A stretch of 64,000 nt of DNA. Origin: Herbihabitans rhizosphaerae (lineage in GTDB: Bacteria; Actinomycetota; Actinomycetes; Mycobacteriales; Pseudonocardiaceae). The position numbers were made by a program, and so were the translations under genes. Numbering within the stretch: the first letter of the stretch is position 1; each line of letters begins with the position of its first letter. Under the pieces are notes generated by a model, which did no database searches, was not told where the DNA came from, and saw only the letters and a list, made by a program, of their open reading frames with translations. The stretch lies in contig NZ_SGWQ01000001.1 in NCBI RefSeq assembly GCF_004216555.1, positions 927,126 through 991,125 of the forward strand, read 5' to 3'. Of this stretch, positions 16,046 to 25,144 are shown one piece after another.

Positions 16046-17162
16046 GCTTGTGATCCTCGCCGATCACCGGGGGCGCCACCGGAGGTGGCGGGCCGAACAG
16101 GTCCGCGTCCTCCGCGACGTAGGCCGACTTGTGCTCGATGTCGTCACCACCGCGACCACCACTCGCGCCGCCCATCGGCATGCCGCCCATGCCCTGCTGT
16201 CCCGCTCCACCGGGACGACCGGGCTGTCCGGCGGCGGCCGCGGCGGGACGAGCCGCTTCCGGCTCCGGCGCGGCCGCGCCGACGTGCGGGCCCGACGGCA
16301 CTCCACCGGGCGCGGGGCGGCCGGGCTGTCCGGGCGCGGGCGAACCGCCGGGCACCGGCGAGCCTCCGCCGGACGGACCACGCGTGGGTCCCGGGCCGGG
16401 AAGCGGCGGCGGGACCGGACCGGGGTTCGGCGGTGGCGTCGGTTTCGGCTGCTCGGGCGGCTGCGGCTGTGGCCCGTACCGGTCGATCAGGCCGGGCTTG
16501 TGAAACTGCGGAACCGTGCCGTACACCTCGCGCGAGTTGCTCTGGAAGCGCTGCATCACCTCGGCGGCCTGCTTGTGCGCCTCACGCTGCTCGCGGCTCT
16601 GCGGGCCAGGGTCGACGATCAGCATGTCACCGGTGGCGATGCCGCCGTTCACCATCGCGCTGGACGGACTGGTACCGCCGGACGCGGCCTCCGTCGTCGC
16701 GGTCTGCGGCGGAATCGTTGGCGGGAAAGGAGAATCGCGGATCGGCTTAGGCATCGAGTTGCGCGCGTCCTGCGCGTTGTCCGCCTCGACGGTGACGCAG
16801 TTGGCCACGTCCTTGGCGCTCTCCCCGGTCCTGCCGCACCAATCGGCCAACGCGAAGAAGTGCTCCCGCGCGCGGTCGGCCGCCTGCCCGGACCACGCGT
16901 GGTGCAGGGTGCGCAGCACGTCGGTCAGGTCGTCGCCAATCTCCTCGAGTTCCGTGCCCAGCCTGGCCCACTCCGCGGCGACCGAGTTCGCGCCGGCGAG
17001 GTCGACCCCGCTGTTGACCATCCCGTACATCTCGTCGTGCGAGTAGGTCATCCAGTTGACCTTGTCGTTGAGCGAATCCGGGTCGGCCGGCGGCAGCGGC
17101 GGCCAGCACCGCGGCAGCTTCGGCAGGCATCCCCCGGGCAGGATCGAGTTCTCGCCGCTCAT
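16038..17162 (-). CDS. PPE-like/WXG100-type secreted protein (copy A)
   Basis: This 374-residue protein has a helical N-terminal half (about 30-145) resembling PPE/WXG100 substrates, with a WxG turn in HHAWSGQAADRAREHF and a following helix with paired cysteines (about residues 109 and 121). After about residue 150 it becomes a Pro/Gly-rich disordered region and ends in an acidic patch (EDADLFGPPPPVAPP). The start overlaps the small partner gene by 4 bases and the end overlaps EspG by 8. It is probably exported by an ESX system encoded elsewhere. Copy B (18492) has the same plan and a nearly identical tail motif (DLFGPxxxVAPPVIGE). Confidence 0.8.
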   Translation of the reverse strand: MSGENSILPGGCLPKLPRCWPPLPPADPDSLNDKVNWMTYSHDEMYGMVNSGVDLAGANSVAAEWARLGTELEEIGDDLTDVLRTLHHAWSGQAADRAREHFFALADWCGRTGESAKDVANCVTVEADNAQDARNSMPKPIRDSPFPPTIPPQTATTEAASGGTSPSSAMVNGGIATGDMLIVDPGPQSREQREAHKQAAEVMQRFQSNSREVYGTVPQFHKPGLIDRYGPQPQPPEQPKPTPPPNPGPVPPPLPGPGPTRGPSGGGSPVPGGSPAPGQPGRPAPGGVPSGPHVGAAAPEPEAARPAAAAAGQPGRPGGAGQQGMGGMPMGGASGGRGGDDIEHKSAYVAEDADLFGPPPPVAPPVIGEDHKRA

Positions 17163-17626
17163 GCCGGCCCCCCGATGACCTCGACACCGATCCGGTTCGC
17201 GGCCTTCTCCAGCCGCTCCTTGGCCGCCTGGTCACGCGCGATGTAGTCGCCGGCGGCGGCCCGCACGGTGAGCTCCATGTCCTCGACGATCCGCTCGAAC
17301 TCGGTCAGCACCGCGGCGACCGAGCCGTTGCCGACCGCGACCTGACGCAGTCGCTTGGCCATGATGTCGGCCACCCAGCTGTCGCCGAACCGCAGCGGCG
17401 CGTCCAGGTCACCGGAGTCGCGCAGGAGTTGCTTGGCCCGCACCTTGATCTTGGCGAGCGCCTTGAGCAGCGTGTCCGCCGCGACCGGGTCGAGGTGCAG
17501 GTCGCCGAGTACCGCGCTCTGCTTCGCGTCCGCCACACCACCGGCGACCGGCGCCAGCCCCGCGGCGGCACCAGGCGTGAACGCGGCCGTCGTCGGCTTG
17601 CTCCACTGTCCGTCTCCGTCAGGCAT
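17159..17626 (-). CDS. Small helical partner of PPE-like protein (copy A)
   Basis: This 155-residue protein has a long helical region (about 45-150: ADTLLKALAKIKVRAKQLLR, then MELTVRAAAGDYIARDQAAK) and no membrane segment. ATG 17626 is chosen because GAGGGGGCG lies 3-4 bases upstream; an in-frame start 7 codons earlier is worse. It is first in module A and overlaps the PPE-like gene by 4 bases. By position and length it is likely the PE-like dimer partner of the PPE-like protein, though it lacks an obvious PE sequence. Copy B is at 19727. Confidence 0.75.
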   Translation of the reverse strand: MPDGDGQWSKPTTAAFTPGAAAGLAPVAGGVADAKQSAVLGDLHLDPVAADTLLKALAKIKVRAKQLLRDSGDLDAPLRFGDSWVADIMAKRLRQVAVGNGSVAAVLTEFERIVEDMELTVRAAAGDYIARDQAAKERLEKAANRIGVEVIGGPA

Positions 17627-17684
17627 GTCCGCCCCCTCGCTACTCACGCGTGTGCTCCTACGACGCAGCGTAGGCGCGTTCGGT

Positions 17685-18458
17685 TCACACCGATCCGAGC
17701 ATCGAGTGCAGCCGGGACGCCAGCCGCTCGGCGTCGGACGGGGAGAAGGTCAGCCACGGCTCCTGGCCGGCACTGCGGCTGGACTGGATCATGTAGCGCC
17801 CGTTGTCGGTGTCGAACCAGTTGAGCACCTCCGACCGGGTACGCCGGCCCATCTGGTCCACGGTGTTCACGGCGAACTGCCCGCCGCCGTGCCGCCGCGA
17901 CTCGACCAGCGTGGTGATCGTGCGCATGTCCCGCCCGGTCACGCCGCCGGCGTTCAGCTCCGCCTCGAACTCGACGTACCCGTTGCGCTCGAAGGCGTCC
18001 ACGGCGCGCGAGAACACCGACTTCGGCAGCGACACCGGCACACCCGGCCCCGGTTTGAGATCCGGCAGCAGGGCGACCACGGCGTGCACGATGCCGCTGC
18101 CCCGGATCGGGTCGAGCCGCAGCCCCTCGCCGGTGAGCACGGCGAGCACGCCGGAGTCGTCCCTCGACGCGGCCAGCGCGCGCACGTGGCCGCCGAGCGC
18201 GAGCTGCGCGTCGATGGTGAAACTGTTGCGCACCAACAGGATCAGCAGCTCTTCGAGGTCCGGATCGAGGTCGCGCCCGTCGTACAGGCGACGCCCGACA
18301 AGCCCGGTGAGCACCTGGTCGCGCAGCTCGGCGCGCTCCCCCATGGTGTGGCCGTGCGAGACGATCTCCAGCGGGTACGGCGCCTCGCCGAGGCCGAGGT
18401 GCTCCCACACGAAGTCGAGTTCGAGCGGCGACAGGCTCACCCCGGCGCGTACCGCCAT
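17685..18458 (-). CDS. EspG family ESX-secretion chaperone (copy B)
   Basis: This 257-residue EspG homologue starts SLSPLELDFVWEHLGLGEAP, runs through the RLYDGRDLDPDLEELLILLV helix and ends with the conserved core RRTRSEVLNWFDTDNGRYMI plus a final helix. ATG 18458 is preceded by AGGAGGAG. It lies 33 bases after the PPE-like gene of module B. The length equals copy A but the sequence is clearly diverged, so each EspG probably serves its own PPE-like partner. Confidence 0.9.
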   Translation of the reverse strand: MAVRAGVSLSPLELDFVWEHLGLGEAPYPLEIVSHGHTMGERAELRDQVLTGLVGRRLYDGRDLDPDLEELLILLVRNSFTIDAQLALGGHVRALAASRDDSGVLAVLTGEGLRLDPIRGSGIVHAVVALLPDLKPGPGVPVSLPKSVFSRAVDAFERNGYVEFEAELNAGGVTGRDMRTITTLVESRRHGGGQFAVNTVDQMGRRTRSEVLNWFDTDNGRYMIQSSRSAGQEPWLTFSPSDAERLASRLHSMLGSV

Positions 18459-18491
18459 GACAGCTCCTCCTCTGGTCACGGTCAGAATGCC

Positions 18492-19730
18492 CTACTGCGG
18501 CGGGAGGTTCTCGCCGATCACCGGCGGGGCGACCAGACCGCCTGGGCCGAACAGGTCGTCGGCCTCCATCAGGAAGTCCGGGCTGGAGTGCTCCTCGTCC
18601 TCGCCCTGACGGCCGCCGCGACCCATCGGCATCATCGGCGCGTGCATGCCGTTGCGGCCCGCGCCGCCACCGGCGAACCCGGGTGCCATGCCCGCGGCCC
18701 GCGTGCCGGCGTGCGGCTCGCCACCGGCCATGCCCAGCCGGGCGCCCGCGTTGCCGGCGCGACCGGATCCGCTGCCGTTGCCGGATCCATTGCCGCTACC
18801 GGACCCGCCTCGCCAGTCCGTCCCAAGTGGACCGAACGGCGCGGGATAGCCTGGCGCGCCTGGATTCGAGGGCCGCTGCGGGTCGATCGCTCCGGGCACC
18901 GACCGGCCGGGCAGCAGGTCCGACGACGACGGCGGGCCACCGAAGGACGGGGTCGTGGAGCCGTGGCCGGTATGCGGCACGCGCCCCGGGATCGGGACTC
19001 CAGGGCTTCCCGGGCCGCCCGGCGACGGCCGGGTGCCGGTCGAGCCGCCGGTGTCACCAGGTCGCGAGGCCTGGCCGCCGTTACCGCCGACCGCGGCGGA
19101 CGACGTGGTGGGCGCGCCGCTGCCGGGCTGCCCCACCGGCGCGGGGTTGTTGAGCGCGGGCGCCGCGTTGTTGGGACCGCGCACGCCCGGCGGCATGGTG
19201 AACGTGGGCGTGGCACCGTCGACCGAGCGGGAGGTCTGCTCGTAGATCTCCATCACCTGCGCCGCCCTGCGGTGCGCCTCCTGCGCCGCGACGGCCTGCT
19301 GGCGCAGGTCCGTCGTGGAGACCTCCATTGTGGACGGTCCGGATCCGGTGAACCCGCAAATGGTCGTCTGCCGCGGATCTGCGACCGGCGGCGGCATCGT
19401 GTTCTTCGCGTTCGACACCGCTTCCGCTTGGCGCGCAACGCATTCACTCATCAGGTTGGCCGCCCGTCCGGCGCTGGTCCCCCAGACCGACAACGGTTTC
19501 ATCGTGGCGTGCGCCGCGTCGGCGGCCTCGCCCTGCCAGACGTTGCCGATACCGTCGACGGCCTTGCCGAAGTCCTTGGCGATCTCGGTGAGGTCCTCGC
19601 CCAACGTCGACCAGCGGCCACCGACCGCGTCCACACTGGACGGTTCCGCGGCGCTGATCATGCGGTGCAGTTCCGGGTGCGAGTAGCCGAGCCAGTTCGG
19701 GCTGTCGGTGATCGCCTTGTCGCCGCTCAT
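18492..19730 (-). CDS. PPE-like/WXG100-type secreted protein (copy B)
   Basis: This 412-residue protein has a helical N-terminal domain (about 15-115) with a WxG turn (IGNVWQGEAADAAHATM). A Gly/Pro/Ser-rich low-complexity region covers about 150-400, including short GSGNGSGNGSG runs. The acidic end ADDLFGPGGLVAPPVIGEN matches the tail of copy A. It overlaps the partner gene by 4 bases. It is probably a secreted or surface-exposed ESX substrate. The shared C-terminal tail between otherwise diverged copies suggests the tail has a recognition role. Confidence 0.8.
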   Translation of the reverse strand: MSGDKAITDSPNWLGYSHPELHRMISAAEPSSVDAVGGRWSTLGEDLTEIAKDFGKAVDGIGNVWQGEAADAAHATMKPLSVWGTSAGRAANLMSECVARQAEAVSNAKNTMPPPVADPRQTTICGFTGSGPSTMEVSTTDLRQQAVAAQEAHRRAAQVMEIYEQTSRSVDGATPTFTMPPGVRGPNNAAPALNNPAPVGQPGSGAPTTSSAAVGGNGGQASRPGDTGGSTGTRPSPGGPGSPGVPIPGRVPHTGHGSTTPSFGGPPSSSDLLPGRSVPGAIDPQRPSNPGAPGYPAPFGPLGTDWRGGSGSGNGSGNGSGSGRAGNAGARLGMAGGEPHAGTRAAGMAPGFAGGGAGRNGMHAPMMPMGRGGRQGEDEEHSSPDFLMEADDLFGPGGLVAPPVIGENLPPQ

Positions 19731-20164
19731 GCCTGGACCCCCGGACGGAATCGGATGGCGTTGCCGCCGTCGGTCGAGGTGTAGTTGCGCATCGCGGCGC
19801 GGACGTTGGACTCGACCGCCTCGAGCGCCTCCTCGTACTTGCCGAGCACGGTGAGGAAGGACAGATCGTCCTTGCCCGCGCGGCCGTGGAACTTCTTGGC
19901 CATCGCGGTGCTCACCGGGTCCGCGCCCAGCGGCGGCTTGTGGTCGATCGAGTCGCCCGACTGGCGCAACTCGGCCACCCTGGTGCGCGCGTCGCCGATC
20001 GCGGACAGCAACGAGCCGCCGCCGATCGGGTCGACCGCCACCTTGCCGGACGCCGTCAGCTCGCTCAGCTTGTTGATCATCTCGATCGACCTGCCGAGCT
20101 CGGCCTTGGAGTCGTTCATCGCGGTGCCAACGGCCGGCAACCGGTCACCGATTCCCAACGTCAT
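19727..20164 (-). CDS. Small helical partner of PPE-like protein (copy B)
   Basis: This 145-residue helical protein has the same layout as copy A: a short N-terminal helix, a middle segment (LSAIGDARTRVAELRQSGDS), then AMAKKFHGRAGKDDLSFLTV and a long helix YEEALEAVESNVRAAMRNY. AGGTGG precedes ATG 20164. It is first in module B and coupled to the PPE-like gene through ATGA. It is taken as the PE-like partner by analogy, not by sequence identity. Confidence 0.75.
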   Translation of the reverse strand: MTLGIGDRLPAVGTAMNDSKAELGRSIEMINKLSELTASGKVAVDPIGGGSLLSAIGDARTRVAELRQSGDSIDHKPPLGADPVSTAMAKKFHGRAGKDDLSFLTVLGKYEEALEAVESNVRAAMRNYTSTDGGNAIRFRPGVQA

Positions 20165-20268
20165 ACGTCCCCACCTCGCCTTTCGCGCTGCATCGACGCT
20201 GGGTAGATGCCCAGGTAGGCAGGGAGGTTCCAGGCGCGCGGGGTCTTTTGACGCTGATCGAAACGGCT

Positions 20269-20964
20269 CTACCGAAGGTGCGCGTCGAACCAGTTGAGCG
20301 CGCGCTGCCAGGCCTCCGACGCGGCCTCCGGATCGGTGTCGAAGCGGTGGTCGGCGTCGGCGAAACGCTGCAGCGTGGTGGCCACGCCCGAGGTGGCGGC
20401 CGCGTCGCGCAGCTTCTCCACCTCGTCCACACCGATCGCCTCGTCCCGGTCGCCGTACAGGCCCAGCCACGGGCAGCGCAGTTCCGGCGCGATGTCGACC
20501 AGCGAGGGCAGCCCGTCGGACAGCGGGTGCACGATGCCGGGGCCGGCGACGGTGACCGCGGCGCCGACCGACCGCCAGGCCGCGACGGCGAGCGCCACCG
20601 AGCCGCCGATGTCGAAGCCGATCACGCCCATGAGGTCCGACCGCACGTCCCGCGCGGCGAGCCAGCGGATCGCCAGGTCGGCGTCGGCGAGCACGGATTC
20701 GGCGGACAGCTTGCTCACGTGGTCGGCCGCGTCGTGGTGCTCGACCTCGTCGACGCCGGAGACGCCGTGGTAGAGGTGCGGCGCGACGGCCAGCCACCCC
20801 TCGGCGGCCAGCGCGCTCACCAGGATGCGCGCCGTGTCGGTCATGCCGCGGGCCTCGTGCAGGACGACCAGCCCGCCCCGAACCACCTGTTCCGGTTCGG
20901 CGAAGGTCAGCCGCAGCGCGCGGCCGTCGTCGAGCTGGAACGTCTCGGTGCGGGTCTCGGTCAT
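20269..20964 (-). CDS. Dienelactone hydrolase-like alpha/beta hydrolase
   Basis: This 231-residue protein has the dienelactone hydrolase plan: LVVLHEARGMTDTARILVSA at the oxyanion region, the nucleophile elbow, the acid in YGDRDEAIG and the histidine in ADADHRFDT. The elbow reads GFDIGGSVAL, so the expected cysteine or serine nucleophile is aspartate. ATG 20964 is chosen over a TTG four codons upstream. It is a single gene between the EspG module and hisC. Substrate unknown; the aspartate may change the chemistry or abolish it. Confidence 0.85.
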   Translation of the reverse strand: MTETRTETFQLDDGRALRLTFAEPEQVVRGGLVVLHEARGMTDTARILVSALAAEGWLAVAPHLYHGVSGVDEVEHHDAADHVSKLSAESVLADADLAIRWLAARDVRSDLMGVIGFDIGGSVALAVAAWRSVGAAVTVAGPGIVHPLSDGLPSLVDIAPELRCPWLGLYGDRDEAIGVDEVEKLRDAAATSGVATTLQRFADADHRFDTDPEAASEAWQRALNWFDAHLR

Positions 20965-21131
20965 GGGTAAAGCCAATCACGCCGGAGTGAACACCAGTCA
21001 ACGTGAGAAACGAGACGTTGTCACCCGAGATGCGTCGACGTCCGGCCATGTCACCCGTTCGCCGGAACCGGCTAACGTCAGGGTGCGCGGGCGATGTTGC
21101 CCGCGTGACAACGTGGTGGAGGAGCGCACCG

Positions 21132-22202
21132 ATGACCGTCCGGACCCGTGCTGATCTTGCCGACCTGCCCGGCTATGTGCCCGGGCGCACCATTCCCGGT
21201 GCGATCAAACTGGCGAGCAACGAGATGTCGCCCGGTCCGCTGCCCAGCGTGGTGAAGGCGATCGCGGAGGCGGCCTCGCGGATCAACCGCTACCCGGACT
21301 CGGGCGCCGGCGAGCTGGTCTCCCGGCTGAGCGGGCGGCTGGACGTGCCGGAGTCACGGTTGGCGATCGGCTGCGGCTCGGTGACCGTGTGCCAGCAGCT
21401 CGTGCAGGCCACCAGCGGCGCCGGCGACCAGGTGCTGTTCGGCTGGCGGTCCTTCGAGGCGTACCCGATCTTGGTGCAGGTCGCCGGCGCGGCACAGGTC
21501 CGGGTTCCGCTGACCGCCGGGCACGGCCTGGACCTGGACGCGATGCTGGCCGCGATCACGCCGGCCACCCGGCTGGTGTTCGTGTGCACGCCGAACAACC
21601 CGACCGGGACGGCGCTGCGGCGCGCGGAGCTGGAGCGGTTCATCGACGCGGTGCCGGACGACGTGGTCGTGGTGATCGACGAGGCGTACCGGGAGTTCGT
21701 GGACGACCCGGAGGTGCCGGACGGGATCGAGCTGGCCAAGGAGTACTGGGCGCGCGGCCGGGACAACGTGGCGGTGCTGCGCACGTTCTCCAAGGCCTAC
21801 GGGCTCGCCGGGCTGCGGGTGGGCTACTGCGTGGCGAGCGAGGCGGTCACCGAGGCGGTGCGCAAGGTGTACGTGCCGTTCGGGGTGAACGCGCTGGCGC
21901 AGGTCGCCGCACTGGCGTCGCTGGACGCGGAGGACGAGTTGCTTGTGCGGTGCGCCGAGACCGTGGCCGAGCGCGGGCGGGTCCGCGACACGCTGCTGGA
22001 TCAGGGCTACGAGGTGCCACCGACGCAGGCGAACTTCGTGTGGCTGCCGCTGGGTGAGGAGACCGACGCGTTCAACGAGCACTGTCTGGCGCAGAAGATC
22101 GTGGTGCGCGCGTTCAGCGGTGCCGGCGCGCGGGTGACGATCGGCCTGCCCGAGGAGAACGACGCGTTCCTCGCCGCGGCGGCCGGCTTCGCGGCTACCT
22201 AG
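21132..22202 (+). CDS. hisC: Histidinol-phosphate aminotransferase family protein
   Basis: This 356-residue PLP fold type I enzyme has the substrate-side motif LASNEMSPGPLPSV, CGSVTVCQQL at the phosphate cup, FVCTPNNPTGTALR, the PLP aspartate in VVIDEAYREFV and the Schiff-base lysine in RTFSKAYGLAGLRVGYC. It transfers the amino group from glutamate to imidazole-acetol phosphate. It stands alone, not in a his operon, so it may be a second copy or act on an aromatic keto acid instead (the Pat-type group looks the same). GTGGAGGAG precedes ATG 21132. Confidence 0.88.
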   Translation: MTVRTRADLADLPGYVPGRTIPGAIKLASNEMSPGPLPSVVKAIAEAASRINRYPDSGAGELVSRLSGRLDVPESRLAIGCGSVTVCQQLVQATSGAGDQVLFGWRSFEAYPILVQVAGAAQVRVPLTAGHGLDLDAMLAAITPATRLVFVCTPNNPTGTALRRAELERFIDAVPDDVVVVIDEAYREFVDDPEVPDGIELAKEYWARGRDNVAVLRTFSKAYGLAGLRVGYCVASEAVTEAVRKVYVPFGVNALAQVAALASLDAEDELLVRCAETVAERGRVRDTLLDQGYEVPPTQANFVWLPLGEETDAFNEHCLAQKIVVRAFSGAGARVTIGLPEENDAFLAAAAGFAAT

Positions 22203-22258
22203 AGATCACGCGGGTTGGGCGAATGCCTGCTGCGCGGCAGCCCCAACCCGCGCCACCT

Positions 22259-23011
22259 CTAAAGCAGCAACTGCAGGATCGCGACGACGCCGACCACGAC
22301 GATCGCGCCGCGCAGCACGTGCGGCGGGAGCTTGCGGCCGATCTTCGCGCCGATGAGCCCGCCGATCGCGGCACCGACGGCCAGCGCGAGGACGGCGATC
22401 CAGGCCACCTCGGCGACGAAGATGAACACGATGCCGGCGACCAGGTTCACCACCGCGACGTAGACGTTCTTCACCGCGTTGACGCGCTGCAGGTTCTCGT
22501 CCATGAGGATGCCCATGATCGCGACCAGCAGGACCCCCTGCGACGCGCCGAAGTAGCCGCCGTACACGCCACACAGACCCGCGCTGATCAGCAGCGCGGG
22601 TCCGTCGCGCCGTGGCGCTTCTCCTTGTCTGGCACGGAGTTTCCTGGCGATCCACGGCTGGAGGATCACCAGGACGACGGCCAGCGCGATGAGGATCGGC
22701 ACGATCGTCTCGAACGCCTCCGGCGGCAGCACGAGCAGCAGCAGCGCACCGGTCACGCCGCCGAGGACCGAGGAGAAACCGAGCCGCCACAGCCGCCGGC
22801 GCTGGCCCGCGAGTTCCTTGCGGTAGCCGATCGCGCCGGCCACCGAGCCGGGTACCAGGCCGAGGCTGTTGGACACGTTGGCCACCACGGGCGGGAGGCC
22901 GACGGCGAGCAGAACCGGGAAGCTGATCAGCGTTCCGGAGCCGACGGCCGCGTTGATCCCACCGGCGAACACGCCGGCGACCATCACAGCGACCGCTTCG
23001 AGCCCGGTCAC
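22259..23011 (-). CDS. TauE/SafE-type sulfite/organic anion exporter
   Basis: This membrane protein of about 250 residues has 7-8 hydrophobic segments and the TauE/SafE signature twice: GGINAAVGSGTLISFPVLLA near the start and GGYFGASQGVLLVAIMGILM in the second half. It likely exports sulfite, sulfoacetate or another small anion. The GTG at 23011 gives a normal family length. A GTG at 23080, overlapping the GntR stop, would add 23 polar residues. It lies in one operon with the GntR gene and opposite the MFS operon. Confidence 0.88.
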   Translation of the reverse strand: MTGLEAVAVMVAGVFAGGINAAVGSGTLISFPVLLAVGLPPVVANVSNSLGLVPGSVAGAIGYRKELAGQRRRLWRLGFSSVLGGVTGALLLLVLPPEAFETIVPILIALAVVLVILQPWIARKLRARQGEAPRRDGPALLISAGLCGVYGGYFGASQGVLLVAIMGILMDENLQRVNAVKNVYVAVVNLVAGIVFIFVAEVAWIAVLALAVGAAIGGLIGAKIGRKLPPHVLRGAIVVVGVVAILQLLL

Positions 23012-23080
23012 ACGATCACCATTGGCCGAGCGTAGGCAGGTGAAGGTCCCACAGCGACCCGATTGTGGTCGGTCAGACAC

Positions 23081-23764
23081 TCACCGGTACGCCGAGACGA
23101 GCTGGTCCTCCGCGTCGGCGAGGTAGTCCTCGAGCAGGTTGTGCGCGCCAGGGCGGTCACCGTCGCGAAGGTGGTCCACGATCTCGCGATTGCGCGGCAG
23201 GTACGGCTCGTAGAAGCTGCGCGGATCGTCCATCCCGTGGAAGACCAGCCGCAGCTCGGCGAGCACCTGTCCCATCAGCTCGTCCACCCTCGGGCTGCCG
23301 AGAAGCGAGCCGATCGCCTTGTGGAACTTGATGTTCGCGGTGCCGACGTCCTGCCAGCGGCCCTGCTCGGCGGCGACCTCGCCGATCCGGACCTCGGCGT
23401 CGAGCCGGTCGATTCCGTCGCCGCGCGCTTCGAGGATGGCCGGGCACTCGATCAGACGGCGGATCTTGAACACGTCCACCACGTCGTGGACGTCCAGCAG
23501 GCGCACGAACACGCCGCGATTCAGCTTGTGCTCCAACAACTTCTCGTGCGCCAGCAGCCGGAACGCCTCGCGCAACGTGTTCCTGGAGACGTCGAGACCC
23601 TCCATGATCGCCTTCTCGGAGAGCTGGTCTCCCGGCAGCAGCTCGCCGAGCATGATCCGGTCCCGCAGCACGCCGGCCGCCCACTCCGGGGCGCTGCTGC
23701 GCTGCCGGCGGGTGCGTTCACGCGCGAGATCGGCGAGCCGTCCGACGACGTTCGACGCGGCCAC
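23081..23764 (-). CDS. GntR family regulator (FadR/FCD type)
   Basis: This 227-residue regulator has a winged helix (about 30-95, LSEKAIMEGLDVSRNTLREA, then FRLLAHEKLLEHKLNRGVFV) and an FCD ligand domain with metal-binding polar residues (HKAIGSLL and a late HLRDGD). AGGAGG is 4-5 bases before GTG 23764; an earlier GTG overlaps that site. It sits between the TauE gene and a divergent MFS/DUF1445 operon with an inverted repeat in between, so it probably senses the organic acid handled by that locus. Confidence 0.92.
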   Translation of the reverse strand: MAASNVVGRLADLARERTRRQRSSAPEWAAGVLRDRIMLGELLPGDQLSEKAIMEGLDVSRNTLREAFRLLAHEKLLEHKLNRGVFVRLLDVHDVVDVFKIRRLIECPAILEARGDGIDRLDAEVRIGEVAAEQGRWQDVGTANIKFHKAIGSLLGSPRVDELMGQVLAELRLVFHGMDDPRSFYEPYLPRNREIVDHLRDGDRPGAHNLLEDYLADAEDQLVSAYR

Positions 23765-23805
23765 CCACACCTCCTACTGTGGTCTCGTTCACACTATCGC
23801 CCATT

Positions 23806-23838
23806 TTGAGTATTGTCAGATCGTTGAACAATCCTCAA
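23806..23838. promoter_or_regulatory. Probable GntR operator
   Basis: TTGAGTATTGT and ACAATCCTCAA form an inverted repeat (10 of 11 positions) with an 11-base spacer, between the divergent GntR and MFS starts. Confidence 0.6.
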
Positions 23839-23880
23839 ACTGACTCGTACGACATTAGTATCCGTGAACGGGGTGACACG

Positions 23881-25131
23881 ATGAGCGCACCGTCCGAACC
23901 CGAGGTCACCGGCAGGCTGGCGTGGTTTCGGGAGCTTCCGGCCAGGGGAAAGCGTGCGTTCGTCGGCGCGTTCCTGGGCTACGGCCTCGACTCCTACGAC
24001 TACTGGGTACTGCCGCTCGGCCTCGCGGCGATCACGTCCGCCTTCGGGCTGACCAAGGGCGAGGCGGGGCTGCTGGCGACGGCCACCCTGGTCGCCTCGG
24101 CGTTCGGCGGCGTGCTCGCCGGTGTGCTCGCCGACCGCATTGGCCGGGTTCGCACGCTCATGCTCACGGTGATCGCCTACGCGGTGTTCACCGCGCTGTG
24201 CGGCCTCGCCCCGAACTACGAGACGCTGCTGGTTTTCCGTGCGCTGCAAGGGATCGGCTTCGGCGGCGAGTGGGCGACCGGCGCGATCCTGGTGGCCGAG
24301 TACGCCTCGGCCAAGCATCGAGGGCGGTCCGTCGCGGTGATCCAGAGCGCCTGGGCGGTCGGCTGGGGCCTGGCGGTGATCACCTACACGCTGGTGTTCA
24401 GCCTCGTCGACGACGACATGGCCTGGCGGGTGCTCTTCTTCACCGGCGCGCTGCCCGCGCTGCTGGTGATCTACCTGCGGCGCGGCATCACCGACGCGCC
24501 GATCTACACCCGGCAGAAGGAGTCCGCGCGCGGCTCGCTCCGCGCGATCTTCCGCCGAGACTTGTTGCGCACCACCGTGTTCGCCTCGATTCTGGCCACC
24601 GGCTGTCAGGGCGGCTACTACACGCTGGCCACCTGGCTGCCCACTTTCCTGAAGGACCACCGCGGGCTGACGCTGATCAATACCGGGCCGTACTACCTGT
24701 TCCTGATCACCGGCGCGTTCGCCGGCTACCTGTGCGGCGGGTACTTCACGGATCGGTTGGGGCGCAAGAACACCTTCCGGTTGTTCGCCGTGCTCAGCGC
24801 CGCGCTCGTGCTGCTGTACACGCAACTGCCGAGCAGTATCGGTGACTCGATCATGTACCTCGGGTTCCCGCTCGGGTTCACCTCGTCGGCGATCTTCAGC
24901 GGGTTCGGCGCGTACCTGTCGGAGCTGTACCCGAGCCGGGCGCGCGGCGCCGGGCAGGGGTTCACCTACAACTTCGGGCGCGGTGTCGGCGCGTTCTTCC
25001 CCACGATCATCGGGTATCTCGCCGATCAGCACGGCGTCGGCGGCGCCATGGCCTTCGGCGCGCTCGCCTACGCGCTGGCGTTCTTCGCACTGTTCGGCCT
25101 GCCGGAGACCAGGAACACCGAACTGTCCTAA
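23881..25131 (+). CDS. MFS transporter (acid:H+ symporter type)
   Basis: This 416-residue protein has 12 predicted helices. The opening [15 protein letters not shown], the A-loop [14 protein letters not shown] and the helix 4-5 motif [20 protein letters not shown] place it with the aromatic-acid/sialate-type symporters. It probably imports a carboxylic acid in the inner membrane. The next gene starts 13 bases after its stop (DUF1445), so uptake and catabolism are coupled under the divergent GntR. Confidence 0.92.
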   Translation: MSAPSEPEVTGRLAWFRELPARGKRAFVGAFLGYGLDSYDYWVLPLGLAAITSAFGLTKGEAGLLATATLVASAFGGVLAGVLADRIGRVRTLMLTVIAYAVFTALCGLAPNYETLLVFRALQGIGFGGEWATGAILVAEYASAKHRGRSVAVIQSAWAVGWGLAVITYTLVFSLVDDDMAWRVLFFTGALPALLVIYLRRGITDAPIYTRQKESARGSLRAIFRRDLLRTTVFASILATGCQGGYYTLATWLPTFLKDHRGLTLINTGPYYLFLITGAFAGYLCGGYFTDRLGRKNTFRLFAVLSAALVLLYTQLPSSIGDSIMYLGFPLGFTSSAIFSGFGAYLSELYPSRARGAGQGFTYNFGRGVGAFFPTIIGYLADQHGVGGAMAFGALAYALAFFALFGLPETRNTELS

Positions 25132-25144
25132 GTGGAGGGTCAAC

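Noticed and set aside
17355-19784. 809-codon plus-strand open frame
   Set aside because: It runs antisense through three EspG-module genes and has low-complexity composition; no ribosome site or domain.
15272-20164. A complete type VII secretion locus
   Set aside because: No EccB, EccC, EccD, EccE or mycosin gene is present in the window; only substrate and chaperone-like genes are.
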